Shown: positions 1 to 8,626 of the stretch, piece by piece
Layout: each line of letters starts with the position of its first letter
How positions within the stretch are numbered: position 1 is the first letter of the stretch
Assembly: GCF_003268635.1 (NCBI RefSeq)
Contig: NZ_CP029639.1
Span: 6,244,001-6,308,000 of the forward strand
Direction of reading: 5' to 3'
Source of the DNA: Paenibacillus sp. DCT19
GTDB taxonomy: Bacteria; Bacillota; Bacilli; Paenibacillales; Paenibacillaceae
Length of the DNA: 64,000 nucleotides
Translations under genes and position numbers: made by a program
The notes under the pieces: model-generated
Database searches by the model: none
Told to the model about the DNA's origin: nothing
Seen by the model: only the letters and a program-made list of their open reading frames with translations

Positions 1-264
1 TTCTTGTGCTTCAGCGAAATCGCCGTATACCAACACGCTGGATTGTTGACGCTCTGCAAGCTCTGCCGTAGCAAGTGATTCAATCAGTTCGCCACTTTCC
101 ATCGCTCGATCAGACTTCAACCAGCTATACCACTGGAATGTGTGTGTCTCTCCATCCAGGTTGACCGGAAGCTTAATCGGTCCCACGAGGTATATGAAGT
201 CTTTTCCACTCGGAAAAGTCTGAATTTTAGGGGCAAGTAGCTTTATAATATGTGAATTAATCAT
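1..264 (-). CDS. Partial CDS, N-terminal 88 residues; possibly GTP cyclohydrolase II-like
   Basis: The gene runs off the left edge. It starts at an ATG whose complement is 262-264, after an AGGAGG ribosome binding site at about 271-276. The visible part begins MINSHIIKLLAPK, then has LVGPIKLPVNLDG and ends near SSVLVYGDFAEAQE. From memory, the LVGPI-LPVNL and QSSVLVYGD segments resemble the N-terminus of Bacillales proteins annotated as GTP cyclohydrolase II (RibA-like). The catalytic Cys cluster of that family would lie outside the window, so this is tentative. It is divergent from the ABC operon at 825, with a family A repeat between them. Confidence 0.5.
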   Translation of the reverse strand, partial: MINSHIIKLLAPKIQTFPSGKDFIYLVGPIKLPVNLDGETHTFQWYSWLKSDRAMESGELIESLATAELAERQQSSVLVYGDFAEAQE

Positions 265-306
265 GTTTGTTCCTCCTGTTAAGCCATCTCATCGTACTCT
301 ACATAA

Positions 307-486
307 GTTCAACTTAAAAATGTTAACACTAACCATTCCGATGACAGAATAACCTTCCGATCGCTGTTATCCCCAAATTTTATTGAATCACTCCTCCAAG
401 GATTAAATTCGGGGATAAAGGCGAACACTTCGTTTCTTTAGGTTATTTCTGTCCTCTCCATTATCGTGTAAAACGTTTAATTGAAC
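307..486 (+). repeat. Family A palindromic repeat, copy A1
   Basis: An imperfect long palindrome of about 180 bp. The outer arms begin GTTCAA and end TTGAAC. Next come GACAGAATAAC near the left and GTTATTTCTGTC near the right, then GTTATCCCC against GGGGATAAAGGC in the core. The same order recurs at 37773-37971, 51066-51196 and 61945-62139. No protein is encoded. A1 lies between two divergent genes. It is a candidate non-autonomous mobile element or REP-like hairpin. Confidence 0.8.
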
Positions 487-738
487 GTATATTCACTGGC
501 AGCACTATCCGAGAATGTATCTTCATTCTCGTGTGAGTGTTTGAGCAAATATATAGGACAGTACGTATCTATATTTTTGTTATTATCATTAGTTACTTTA
601 TGTAAGTTAGTTTAGAATAAAAATTATCATGTGTCAAGTAACTTTTAAATTTAAAGTAACTGTTAAAATAAGTGCAATATACTTTTCGAATAACTTCTCA
701 TATCGTCACAAATTCTTGTTTCATTTGAGGAATAATGG

Positions 739-763
739 GTATGAGTTTAGAAACTACTCATAC
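739..763 (+). promoter_or_regulatory. Perfect 8-bp inverted repeat upstream of the sugar ABC operon
   Basis: GTATGAGT at 739-746 is mirrored by ACTCATAC at 756-763 across a 9-nt loop, about 60 bp before the start at 825. It could be an operator or a 5'-leader hairpin. In the rest of 487-818 I see only AT-rich sequence with a GTAACT direct repeat around 640-661 and no gene. Confidence 0.4.
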
Positions 764-824
764 ACTTATGTTGTAGTCCAAAGTAACATCATGCCTTGAA
801 CATATCGATGAGGGGGTTATGCAC

Positions 825-2098
825 ATGATCCGCCGGAAAAGAACATACTGGGTAGCTGTCATCCTGGTCTGCGTCCTGCTGGTAAGCGGATGCTCCATCT
901 GGTCGGAACCAAACGATTCAGCGAACAACAAAAAGGTAGCGCTTACATTATGGTATTGGAATCGTTCTATCGACGACAAGCTGATTGCCAAGGCCAAAGA
1001 GAAATTCCCTAATATTGAGCTGACTGCTCAGAAAATTGGCGGTGATTTCAAAGCCAAGCTAAAGACGACACTTGCCGCACGTTCAGGTGAGCCGGATATC
1101 GTAGCCCTAAACGATTGGATCATGGAGCTTTTCCCCAGTGAAGATCGCTTTTATAATTTGTATGACCTTGGAGCAGGTGAAATAGAGGATCAATATTTAG
1201 AGTGGAAATGGAAGCAAGGCGTCACGCCAAGTGGACAGATGATTGGATTCCCTATGGATACCGGGCCGACCGCACTATTTTATCGTGCTGATCTATTCAA
1301 GGAAGCCGGACTTCCCTCAGAACCGGAAGAGGTTGCTCGTCAAATGGATAGCTGGGACGCTTATGCAGCAGCAGGAGAGAAATTGAAGGAAGCACTCGGA
1401 GGCAAGGTTTTTCTGACCGATAATATTGGAAGCGTTTACAATCAAGTGTTGTCCCAAGGGACTGAGCGTTACTTCCGACCTGACGGCTCCTTTATTGGCA
1501 TGGATTCCCCTCTGGTGCGCAAAAGCTGGGATACTGCGGTAGCCTTTAAGCAAAAAGGACTGCTCGCCAATGCAGATGGCTGGACGCCAACCTGGAATGC
1601 AGCGATGAATAATGGTGAGATTGCCTCATTTGTCGGTGCGGTGTGGATGAAACAGGTGTTGCAGGAGGCTGCTCCTGATACATCGGGTCAATGGCGTGTA
1701 ACGCGAGCACCTGGCGGAGATGGGAATAACGGCGGCTCGTTTCTATCTATTCTGAAATCCAGTAAACATCCCCAAGAAGCATTCGAGCTTATTCGCTGGC
1801 TGCAAAGCCCTGAAAATCAATTGGAGCAATATCAAACGTTAAACTTATTCCCATCGGCACCGGGGTATTCGATCAACCAGCTATGAAGGAAGAGGAACCT
1901 TTCTTCGGCGGGCAAGCGACAGGACCTGTATTTGCTGCCTCAGCACAGCAGGTTCCGGATGCTTTCTTCGGAGAACGTTATCCATCGGTACACAATATCA
2001 TTACTCGGCGGTTGAATGACATTGCGAAGCAAAATAGTGATCCACAGCAAGTGTGGACAGATACGGTACAGCGCGTTGAACGAGAACTTCAGCGATAG
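825..2098 (+). pseudogene. ABC transporter extracellular sugar-binding lipoprotein, frameshifted
   Basis: Solute-binding component of a carbohydrate ABC importer. The signal sequence ends in lipobox LVSGC, so the mature protein should be lipid-anchored outside the membrane. ATG 825 is preferred over ATG 819 because GAGGGGG at 810-816 leaves it a proper spacing. The first frame stops at 1886 after SAPGYSINQL. The next frame continues MKEEEPFFGGQ and runs to 2098. Adding one G to the GGGG run at 1862-1865 joins them as SAPGVFDQPAMKEEEP, giving about 424 aa, normal for family 1 binding proteins. The two permeases and a sugar kinase follow. The break may be an assembly error. Confidence 0.85.
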
Positions 2099-2111
2099 AT
2101 CAGCTTGGTTC

Positions 2112-2132
2112 CCTTGATCATGTTGATCAAGG
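2112..2132 (+). other. Intercistronic hairpin between binding protein and permease
   Basis: CCTTGATCA pairs with TGATCAAGG across a 3-nt loop, 14 nt after the binding-protein stop. No T-run follows. It fits an mRNA-stability or partial-termination hairpin that gives more binding protein than permease. A comparable hairpin lies between binding protein and permease at 35605-35632. Confidence 0.5.
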
Positions 2133-2196
2133 TTGAAGTAGGATCATCGTCTTACCAAAATCCGAAGTCATTGTGAATCGCAAAGGAGGAATTGAT

Positions 2197-3150
2197 ATGG
2201 CCGCAACCGAAACGACGCGAATGAATCCTGACCCTGGAACTGCACGCCCAGATCTGATTCAAGAAAAGTCACTCCTGTCACGCATCTGGCAGCATCGGGC
2301 ACTTTATATCGCCATCTCTCCATTTTACCTACTATTTGCCGTCTTTGGTCTATTTCCGATTGGTTTCTCGCTATACCTAGCCTTCCATAAGTGGGATGGC
2401 ATCGGAGTCATGACGTATAACGGGCTGAACAATTTTAAATATCTACTGACAGATGTAGAGTTCTGGCAAGCGGTGGGCAATACGTTCATGATCTGGATCT
2501 ACTCGACGATCCCGATGCTCTTCTTTGCCTTAATCGTAGCCTTTCTGCTACATGCACCGTTTGTGAAGTTTAAAACCCTCTTCCGGGTAGGCTACTTCCT
2601 CCCCAACGTAACGTCTATTGTTGCTGTCGCTATCATCTTTGGCGCATTATTTGCCAACAACTACGGCTTCCTCAATTATTTGCTGCAATCGGTCGGACTC
2701 CCCGTGGTCGAGTGGCTAAATGCACCATGGGGCATTAAGGTCGCGATTTCTTCCATGGTTGTCTGGCGCTGGACGGGATACAATGCCGTCATCTACCTGG
2801 CTGGACTACAGAGCATTCCTCATACTTTATACGAAGCTGCCAAGATTGATGGAGCTTCTAGCATTCAATCCTTTTTCCGAATCACCATTCCGATGCTCCG
2901 ACCTGTCATTCTGTTTACTGTGATCACCTCCACCATTGGGGGCATGCAGCTCTTTACGGAACCACAAATTCTCGTAGGTAACGATGGTGGTGCAGGCGCT
3001 GCCGGTATGACGATTGTCCTCTACCTCTACCGCGAATCGTTCATCAACAATTACTTTGGCTATGGTGCTGCTGTAGGTTGGGGAATGTTCCTTATTATCG
3101 CTCTATTCTCGATCGTGAACTGGAAGCTCGTTCAAGGCAAATCATCCTGA
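2197..3150 (+). CDS. Sugar ABC transporter permease, MalF/UgpA type
   Basis: Integral membrane subunit of the importer at 825-4005, 317 aa. It has about six hydrophobic segments. The EAA-type cytoplasmic loop reads LYEAAKIDGASSIQSFFRITIPML at about two thirds of the length (shown in pieces: EAAKIDGA, then RITIPML). ATG 2197 is chosen for the AAAGGAGG at 2183-2190; an upstream in-frame GTG at 2173 has no site. The hydrophilic N-terminal 30 residues are typical of MalF-like subunits. It pairs with the MalG-type subunit 27 nt downstream. No ATPase gene is present, so an ATPase encoded elsewhere (MsmX type) is likely shared. Confidence 0.9.
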   Translation: MAATETTRMNPDPGTARPDLIQEKSLLSRIWQHRALYIAISPFYLLFAVFGLFPIGFSLYLAFHKWDGIGVMTYNGLNNFKYLLTDVEFWQAVGNTFMIWIYSTIPMLFFALIVAFLLHAPFVKFKTLFRVGYFLPNVTSIVAVAIIFGALFANNYGFLNYLLQSVGLPVVEWLNAPWGIKVAISSMVVWRWTGYNAVIYLAGLQSIPHTLYEAAKIDGASSIQSFFRITIPMLRPVILFTVITSTIGGMQLFTEPQILVGNDGGAGAAGMTIVLYLYRESFINNYFGYGAAVGWGMFLIIALFSIVNWKLVQGKSS

Positions 3151-3177
3151 TGTGACCATGACAAGGGGGTAGTGCTC

Positions 3178-4005
3178 ATGACGTCCAGATCTCTCAAATC
3201 GGTAGTGTTGTATATCGGACTCATCGGGGGCATGATCATTTCCATGTTCCCGTTCTATTGGCTGATCGTGATGTCTACACGGACAACATCGGATATTTAT
3301 ACTTTCCCACCCAAGCTGTGGTTTGGGGGCGAGATGTGGAACAATATTACGCGTGTGTTGCAGCAGATTGACTTTTGGGGTGCTTTTCTCAATACGTTAT
3401 TTGTAGCTGGCATGGTCACTATATTGGTACTATTTTTTGATTCTTTGGCAGGGTTTGCGTTTGCGAAGTTCGAATTTCCGGGCAAAAAGTGGCTTTTTGT
3501 GCTGCTTATCGCCACCATGATGGTGCCTTCTCAGCTATCCCTGGTTCCATCCTTCGTGCTCATGGCGACGTTTGGCTGGGTCGGCTCGTTCAAAGCACTC
3601 ATTATACCCGGCATGGTGAATGCCTTCGGTATATTCTGGATCCGTCAGTATGCGACGGAGTCCATTCCGAACGACCTGCTGGATGCTGGTCGAATTGATG
3701 GCTGCAACTTCTTCCGCTTGTATTGGAATGTGGCTTTGCCCATTTTGCGGCCTGCCTTTGCTTTCCTTGGGGCATTCACCTTCATTGGGGTATGGAATGA
3801 CTATCTGTGGCCCTTGATCGTACTGACAGACGAGCGAAAATACACACTGCAGATCGCCCTTTCGCAATTGAATGGTCTGTACAACACGGATTATTCCATG
3901 GTCATTGCAGGTACACTGCTCGCCGTTATCCCTTTGATCATTATGTTTCTGTTTATCAGCCGTCAGTTTATTTCCGATATTGCCGCAGGCGCGGTGAAGG
4001 ACTAA
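3178..4005 (+). CDS. Sugar ABC transporter permease, MalG/UgpE type
   Basis: Second membrane subunit of the importer, 275 aa, with six predicted transmembrane segments. The EAA-like loop includes LLDAGRIDGCNFFRLYW and then LPILRPAFA. ATG 3178 is preferred over GTG 3172 because AAGGGGG at about 3163-3169 gives better spacing. The end TAGAVKD-like tail (DIAAGAVKD) is typical of the family. The kinase at 4085 follows after 79 nt, suggesting that the imported sugar or sugar acid is phosphorylated directly. Confidence 0.9.
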   Translation: MTSRSLKSVVLYIGLIGGMIISMFPFYWLIVMSTRTTSDIYTFPPKLWFGGEMWNNITRVLQQIDFWGAFLNTLFVAGMVTILVLFFDSLAGFAFAKFEFPGKKWLFVLLIATMMVPSQLSLVPSFVLMATFGWVGSFKALIIPGMVNAFGIFWIRQYATESIPNDLLDAGRIDGCNFFRLYWNVALPILRPAFAFLGAFTFIGVWNDYLWPLIVLTDERKYTLQIALSQLNGLYNTDYSMVIAGTLLAVIPLIIMFLFISRQFISDIAAGAVKD

Positions 4006-4084
4006 GAATGAATACATTTTGATCCATCCTTCAACTCTGATATTCTTATCTGTAGATAAATACCGCAGAAAGAGGGATGACAAA

Positions 4085-5635
4085 ATGGCTTCTTCACCCT
4101 ATATGATCGGCGTAGATATCGGCACAACCTCTACCAAAGCGGTTCTGTTCGAGCAAAATGGAACCATTGTATCTCAAGGCAGTGCGGATTATCCGCTGCA
4201 CACCCCGACACCTGCCATCGCAGAGCAGGATGCGGAGGATATTTTTCAAGCCGTCATCGCATCGGTTAAACAGGCTACCTCCAAAGCCAAGGTAAAGCCG
4301 GATGAGGTCCTGTTTGTATCGTTTAGTTCCGCCATGCACAGCATTCTGCCTGTGGATGCACACGGTAAACCATTGATGCGTGCCATGACGTGGGCGGATA
4401 ATCGCAGCGCCGAATGGACGAAAGCGCTCCAGTCCGATATGAATGGTCATGACATTTATCTTCGAACAGGAACACCCATTCATCCAATGTCGCCTTTGAC
4501 CAAAATCATGTGGCTCACTCGTGATCAACCGGAACTGTTCCAACAAACACACAAATTGATCTCCATGAAAGAATATGTTTTCTATAAATTGTTCTCCCAA
4601 TATGTGATTGATCATTCCATGGCTTCAGCGACCGGGCTTATGAATCTGGAGAAGCTGGATTGGGATGAGGAAGCATTGCAGGTGGCGGGCATTACACCGA
4701 AACATCTATCAAAGCTTGTACCAACAACGCATGTCCTCCGTCAGGGACTGCATCCAGAATATGCTCAGGAGATGGGCATTGCGGTTACCACACCATTTGT
4801 CATTGGAGCTAGTGATGGGGTACTTTCCAATCTAGGTGTAAACGCGATTGATCCTGGTGTTGTAGCTGTAACCATCGGTACGAGCGGAGCGATCCGCACT
4901 GTCGTGGATCAACCGGTAACCGATCCGAAAGGTCGGTTCTTCTGTTACGCACTAACAGAGGATCAATGGGTGATTGGTGGTCCTGTGAACAATGGCGGCG
5001 TGATCTTCCGCTGGATTCGAGATGAGTTTGCCGCCTCTGAAGTTGAGACAGCGAAACGTCTGGGGATTGATCCGTATGAAGTGCTAACCCGTGTTGCGGA
5101 AAATGTACCTGCAGGTTCGGAGGGGTTACTATTCCATCCATATATGACGGGTGAACGTGCACCACTCTGGAATCCAAGCGCTAGAGGCTCCTTTTTCGGG
5201 CTGACGCTGCATCACAAGAAGGAACATATGATTCGCGCTGCACTAGAAGGAGTTCTCTTCAACCTATATACTGTCATGCTTGCAATTGAAGAGAAAATTG
5301 GTCGCCCCACCAAAATTCAAGCCACTGGCGGTTTCGCTCGTTCCGAGCTCTGGCGTCAGATGATGGCCGATATCTTCGATCAGGATGTGATCATTCCCGA
5401 GAGCATTGAGAGCTCTTGCCTTGGTGCCGCAGTGCTAGGACTGTATGCTCTTGGAGAGATTGATTCTCTCAGCGTTGTATCCGAGATGATCGGCTCGACA
5501 CATCGGCATAAGCCAGATCAGGAGCATGTTCGGGTGTATCGTGAGCTGCTGCCGATCTTCATCCGCATATCCCGTAAGTTCGAGGAAGAATATGCGGACA
5601 TTGCTGCTTTTCAGAATAGAACGATGCATCAGTAA
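4085..5635 (+). CDS. gntK: FGGY-family carbohydrate kinase, probable gluconokinase
   Basis: ATP-dependent sugar or sugar-acid kinase of 516 aa. The N-terminal phosphate motif GVDIGTTSTKAVLF sits near residue 7. The second domain has GTSGAIRT, the FGGY signature area MTGERAPLWNPSARGSFFGL and the adenosine motif ATGGFARSELWRQMMADIF. Length and the IGTTSTKAVLF start match Bacillus gluconokinases as I recall them. Xylulokinase is the main alternative, since FGGY specificity cannot be read from motifs. ATG 4085 follows GAGGG at about 4074. It is the last gene of the importer operon, before a terminator at 5689. Confidence 0.75.
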   Translation: MASSPYMIGVDIGTTSTKAVLFEQNGTIVSQGSADYPLHTPTPAIAEQDAEDIFQAVIASVKQATSKAKVKPDEVLFVSFSSAMHSILPVDAHGKPLMRAMTWADNRSAEWTKALQSDMNGHDIYLRTGTPIHPMSPLTKIMWLTRDQPELFQQTHKLISMKEYVFYKLFSQYVIDHSMASATGLMNLEKLDWDEEALQVAGITPKHLSKLVPTTHVLRQGLHPEYAQEMGIAVTTPFVIGASDGVLSNLGVNAIDPGVVAVTIGTSGAIRTVVDQPVTDPKGRFFCYALTEDQWVIGGPVNNGGVIFRWIRDEFAASEVETAKRLGIDPYEVLTRVAENVPAGSEGLLFHPYMTGERAPLWNPSARGSFFGLTLHHKKEHMIRAALEGVLFNLYTVMLAIEEKIGRPTKIQATGGFARSELWRQMMADIFDQDVIIPESIESSCLGAAVLGLYALGEIDSLSVVSEMIGSTHRHKPDQEHVRVYRELLPIFIRISRKFEEEYADIAAFQNRTMHQ

Positions 5636-5688
5636 GAACATTCGTTCAAGGACTGAAACCAACGATTGAACAGCTGAACAACATAAAT

Positions 5689-5730
5689 AACAGGCTTCCT
5701 GCTGATGAACAGTGGAGCCTGTTTGTTGTT
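5689..5730 (+). terminator. Rho-independent terminator of the sugar operon
   Basis: AACAGGCT at 5689-5696 pairs with AGCCTGTT at 5716-5723, followed by a T-rich tail TGTTGTTGTG. It lies 54 nt after the kinase stop. Confidence 0.75.
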
Positions 5731-5780
5731 GTGTTTGTTACGCAGATGGTGTCTTCGTTACACGTTTAGTCTCGCGATTC

Positions 5781-5969
5781 CTATTTCCTGTCTTCCCTTG
5801 GTTTCGTCGGCATCTTATGAACAAAGAATAATAAGGATAACCAAAATAACAAATTAGATATTTTCACGAATAGAGCAATGCCATCGCCCAACGCCTTGAG
5901 ATCAAATACGATATGAAGTATAGCTATCAAGCCTGTAATAACAAGTGTGACCAGCGCAATAAGATACAT
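5781..5969 (-). CDS. Small membrane protein, unknown
   Basis: A 62-residue protein beginning MYLIALVTLVITG, with two hydrophobic helices and a charged C-terminus KMPTKPREDRK. ATG 5969 is preferred because GAGG lies about 8 nt upstream; a GTG at 5993 would add eight residues. I recognise no family. A second small membrane gene lies just upstream on the same strand. Confidence 0.5.
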   Translation of the reverse strand: MYLIALVTLVITGLIAILHIVFDLKALGDGIALFVKISNLLFWLSLLFFVHKMPTKPREDRK

Positions 5970-6073
5970 AGCCAACCTCACTCTCTTATTCACGTCATCG
6001 CCTTGCGTACGTCTTGCGGATAGTAATTCTAATCATCATTTTAATGGAGCTTTGGGATTCATGCTTCAGTCTT

Positions 6074-6226
6074 TTATTGTTTTTTCTTCCTAAAAACTAA
6101 AACGTAAATAAGAATAATCGCGATGATAACAGATACGTCATAGATCACATTCAACACATCATAAGAAGTTCGCGATAGAAAAAAACTACCTGCCCCCATC
6201 GCCAAAATGACTAATCCCCATTTCAT
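6074..6226 (-). CDS. Small membrane protein of 50 residues, unknown
   Basis: An intact frame beginning MKWGLVILAMGAG and ending YVLVFRKKKQ. It has two hydrophobic stretches with a positively charged tail, which places the C-terminus inside by the positive-inside rule. GGAGA lies about 6 nt before the ATG. It is 104 nt upstream of the small membrane gene at 5781-5969 on the same strand. No family recognised. Confidence 0.5.
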   Translation of the reverse strand: MKWGLVILAMGAGSFFLSRTSYDVLNVIYDVSVIIAIILIYVLVFRKKKQ

Positions 6227-6372
6227 ATTCTTCTCCAATTCAGACCTCCGCTGTATATATTTGGTCTATATTATATCATACAACGATGTCGAATCTCTTA
6301 TACAGCAGATATGATTACCTCATTACTCCCTATTAGCATTCTCCACTTCTCAGCTCAGCTAAGAAAAGCATA

Positions 6373-6396
6373 CAAAAAACTGCCTTTGCAGGCAGT
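6373..6396 (-). terminator. Rho-independent terminator on the minus strand
   Basis: Read on the minus strand, ACTGCCT and AGGCAGT form a 7-bp stem with loop GCAA, followed by six T. It serves the NTF2-like gene ending at 6530. The short plus-strand open frame across this spot is not credible. Confidence 0.8.
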
Positions 6397-6529
6397 CTTC
6401 TTAGGATTAATTCAGCTAAGTTTCATAATCAATAAGGATCGTTCCGTTAATCATACTTTTTGCATCAAAAGCAAATTCGGAGAACAGCTTCTAAGCGACG
6501 CCTAGCCGTCCGAGAATACTTAACCCAAA

Positions 6530-6904
6530 TTACTGATTATATTTACTGAAGGCATCCTTATCGTTCTGCACGTTCTCCAGATATACAATCTGTCCTGCGT
6601 CGTTCAACCGGGCAATATCAATCCCTGTTTTGGCATATACGGTACCATCTGCAGACTGCCCGCATACCGCCCAATTCGTCTGATAGCTGCCATCCGGTTG
6701 AAGCTCCCATTTCTCCCACATATGTTTGACATCACTGTTGTACTCATAGAACGCCTTCATGAATCCTTCGAATCCTTTTCTGCTCGTTCCGTTTAATACA
6801 ATCTCTGCATCAGGTGTAAATAGGGACAATAGATCTTGCATTGCACGCTCATCTGCTCGGGAAGCATCGAATAAGCGGAAATAGTTGTTTAATAATGTGG
6901 TCAT
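6530..6904 (-). CDS. NTF2-like / SnoaL-fold protein
   Basis: A 124-residue protein. The N-terminus MTTLLNNYFRLFDASRADERAMQDLLSLF is followed by TPDAEIVLNG, then FMKAFYEYNS and WAVCGQSADGTVYAKTGIDIARL. This order, an N-terminal helix and then a curved sheet with Phe/Trp pocket residues, fits the SnoaL/NTF2 cone fold used by small isomerases or ligand-binding proteins. GGAGG precedes the ATG. It is divergent from an ArsR-type regulator, and the gap carries two similar operator-like repeats, so it is probably that regulator's target. The ligand cannot be inferred. Confidence 0.75.
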   Translation of the reverse strand: MTTLLNNYFRLFDASRADERAMQDLLSLFTPDAEIVLNGTSRKGFEGFMKAFYEYNSDVKHMWEKWELQPDGSYQTNWAVCGQSADGTVYAKTGIDIARLNDAGQIVYLENVQNDKDAFSKYNQ

Positions 6905-6935
6905 TGTAATCCTCCTAATAGGCTAACTTTATATT

Positions 6936-7020
6936 TTAGTTCGATTTTTTTCGAAATGAACAAAAAGAAATGTAACACACTTTACAACCTATAACAATAC
7001 TTAGTTCGAAATTTTTCAAA
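6936..7020. promoter_or_regulatory. Two operator-like repeats between the NTF2-like gene and arsR-type regulator
   Basis: The first copy at 6936-6956 starts TTAGTTCGA, has a T tract and ends TCGAAA, so it contains the palindrome TTCGA-N6-TCGAA. The second at 7001-7020 starts TTAGTTCGAA and ends TTTTTCAAA. They are 65 bp apart in the only gap between the divergent genes, as expected for autoregulation by the adjacent winged-helix regulator. Confidence 0.55.
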
Positions 7021-7058
7021 CATTGAAAGAAGACGCTGATTATGCTAACGTCATAGAT

Positions 7059-7367
7059 ATGAGAACTCCAACTATTCCTATGGCTTCGGAAATGAAGCTG
7101 ACTACAGTGTGTAACGCGCTCGGTGACCCCATTCGTATGAAAATTGCACATTGCTTAGCCAGCTCTGGTGAGAAGAACTGTTCCGCCTTCGAAGTAGATC
7201 GTATATCGAAATCCACGTTGTCCCATCACATCAAAATTTTGCGTGAAGCTGGCGTGATTAAGCCACGCATTGAAGGCAAGCAACACTTCTATTCCCTACG
7301 AAAGGACGATTTGAACACACAGTTTCCTGGTCTTGTAAACATGATTCTGAATACAGCAGAAGAATAA
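7059..7367 (+). CDS. ArsR-family winged-helix transcriptional regulator
   Basis: About 102 aa. The core reads CNALGDPIRMKIAHCLASSGEKNCSAF, then ISKSTLSHHIKILREAGVIKPRIEGKQHFYSLR. This is the ArsR/HTH_5 fold with recognition helix STLSHHIKIL and a wing around EGKQHFY. The metal-binding ELCVCDL-type motif is absent, so it probably senses something other than metal. The start is uncertain: ATG 7059, ATG 7080 and TTG 7023 are all in frame and none has a good ribosome binding site. It is divergent from the NTF2-like gene, with paired operator-like repeats between. Confidence 0.8.
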   Translation: MRTPTIPMASEMKLTTVCNALGDPIRMKIAHCLASSGEKNCSAFEVDRISKSTLSHHIKILREAGVIKPRIEGKQHFYSLRKDDLNTQFPGLVNMILNTAEE

Positions 7368-7441
7368 GGGATCTAACCGCTCTAAACTAAACAACTTAAC
7401 CTATTTATCAAAAAACCTAGATTGAATTACAACTACAATAA

Positions 7442-7657
7442 GTGCGTGTTCAAAAAGGACGGTTTTCAGTACCGAGAAGATGGGATGAAGCTAGAAATGG
7501 AGTAGTGGAGCGTAGGTAAACCTACGTGAGCAACTACATTGTTTCCGAAGGAAACAAACTTCGTAAGCATCCCACTTATTTCGGCTGAATTCCATATTTG
7601 ATGCTGAGATGCCGTCAGGCATTCTTCGTAATCAAAAGCGGACTTTTTGAATTACAT
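7442..7657 (+). mobile_element. Family B MITE-like element, copy B1
   Basis: The left end GTGTTCAAAAAGGACGG is an inverted match to the right end CGGACTTTTTGAA. Flanks carry the direct repeat CTACAATAA at 7433-7441 and 7658-7666. The inside has shared blocks (CAGTACCGAGAAGATGGGAT, GGAGCGTAGG, TTCGTAATCAAAAGCGGAC) but no open frame. B1 also carries the hairpin TTTCC-GAA-GGAAA. It ends 8 nt before the ribosome binding site of the next gene. Confidence 0.85.
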
Positions 7658-7679
7658 CTACAATAAGGAGGCATCCTGT

Positions 7680-8495
7680 ATGGACAAGAAAGCAGCTAAG
7701 ATACTGATGAGTACGTTCTGGGGCGGCGGAGGCTGGAAATCCGTGTCCACTCCCTTCTCAGGGGAAGACTTTGAATATGCCAAGAGCCAAGGCGTTATGT
7801 TCGACCCGCTGACGATTACGCATGACGAAATCGTGCAACGATTGTATGAGATTCATCAAGACGATACACTCCAAGAGCGAGTGGTCACTGCATTTCTACA
7901 TAGTTTGTCCACCAAAAAAGTACATTTACGCAGCGCCCTCTCCAGTTGGGCTTTAACATCACAGCTTCCTCTGCACACCTATCTAGAGCGGCGTGCCGTA
8001 CACGCCAATACTAGTTCTTGTGGAGACTGTAATTTCCTCAGACTTCAATCGAGTCAAGAATATGTGAACGTAGATTTGAATGTACTCAATTTTGAACGGA
8101 TCAAATGGGGTGGTGTTCGCCACGGCTGGCTTCTCTACTGTCTGATGGATCTAGAGCTTTTATATAAGGACACTGATGCCGTCTCCGAGGTTACCCCTGA
8201 AGATCAAGCCATCCTGGTTAGCCTTCTGGAAGCTGCACAGACTGGCGATCCGAAAGATAGTGCTCGTTCACTTGAGAAGCTGTGGAAAGGTCTCTTTCCT
8301 TCCAGCAAACAAGAACGGGATGCACTACTTGAGATTTGGGCCGCAGCTGGTCTGCTCGTTCCAACAGATAAGCCGAGAAGAGGCAAAGGCGGCTCTGGTG
8401 ACTTTATATTTGTCGCAACCTGGCAAGGGGATGATGGCTACAATACAGATGCTGCCCATCGTTACTTTGCTCCGTATCTGCCTCAGAATCTCTAG
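7680..8495 (+). CDS. Conserved-looking hypothetical protein with SCGDC motif
   Basis: 271 aa. It starts at ATG 7680 after AAGGAGG at 7665-7671; the longer frame to 7647 would begin inside the MITE and is rejected. The N-terminus is MDKKAAKILMSTFWGGGGW. The middle has SSCGDCNFLRL (two Cys in CxxC spacing), and the tail is HRYFAPYLPQNL. It looks soluble, with no signal or transmembrane segment. I do not recognise a family. The promoter region was displaced or replaced by the MITE directly upstream. Confidence 0.7.
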   Translation: MDKKAAKILMSTFWGGGGWKSVSTPFSGEDFEYAKSQGVMFDPLTITHDEIVQRLYEIHQDDTLQERVVTAFLHSLSTKKVHLRSALSSWALTSQLPLHTYLERRAVHANTSSCGDCNFLRLQSSQEYVNVDLNVLNFERIKWGGVRHGWLLYCLMDLELLYKDTDAVSEVTPEDQAILVSLLEAAQTGDPKDSARSLEKLWKGLFPSSKQERDALLEIWAAAGLLVPTDKPRRGKGGSGDFIFVATWQGDDGYNTDAAHRYFAPYLPQNL

Positions 8496-8557
8496 GACGC
8501 GTCTCAAAAACAGACATGTAACACCAGTTTTAATCTAGTCTGGTTACAATAATGACA

Positions 8558-8587
8558 TCGACAGATTTCCTGCTAAGCTCGTATAAT
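8558..8587 (+). promoter_or_regulatory. Sigma-A-type promoter for the tagO/wecA-like gene
   Basis: TCGACA at 8558-8563 and TATAAT at 8582-8587 are separated by 18 bp, about 40 bp before the start codon at 8627. Confidence 0.6.
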
Positions 8588-8626
8588 AAGAGGAAATGTG
8601 AAGATAGGAGTGAACGAAGAGAAGTT

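Noticed and set aside
463..486. Catabolite-response-like sequence TGTAAAACGTTTAA upstream of the sugar operon
   Set aside because: It is part of family A repeat end and varies between copies, so it is not good evidence for CcpA control.
3535..4083. Minus-strand 182-residue open frame
   Set aside because: It lies antisense to the MalG-type permease and kinase start and has no ribosome binding site or family sense.
6311..6505. Plus-strand 64-residue open frame
   Set aside because: It crosses the minus-strand terminator and lacks a ribosome binding site.
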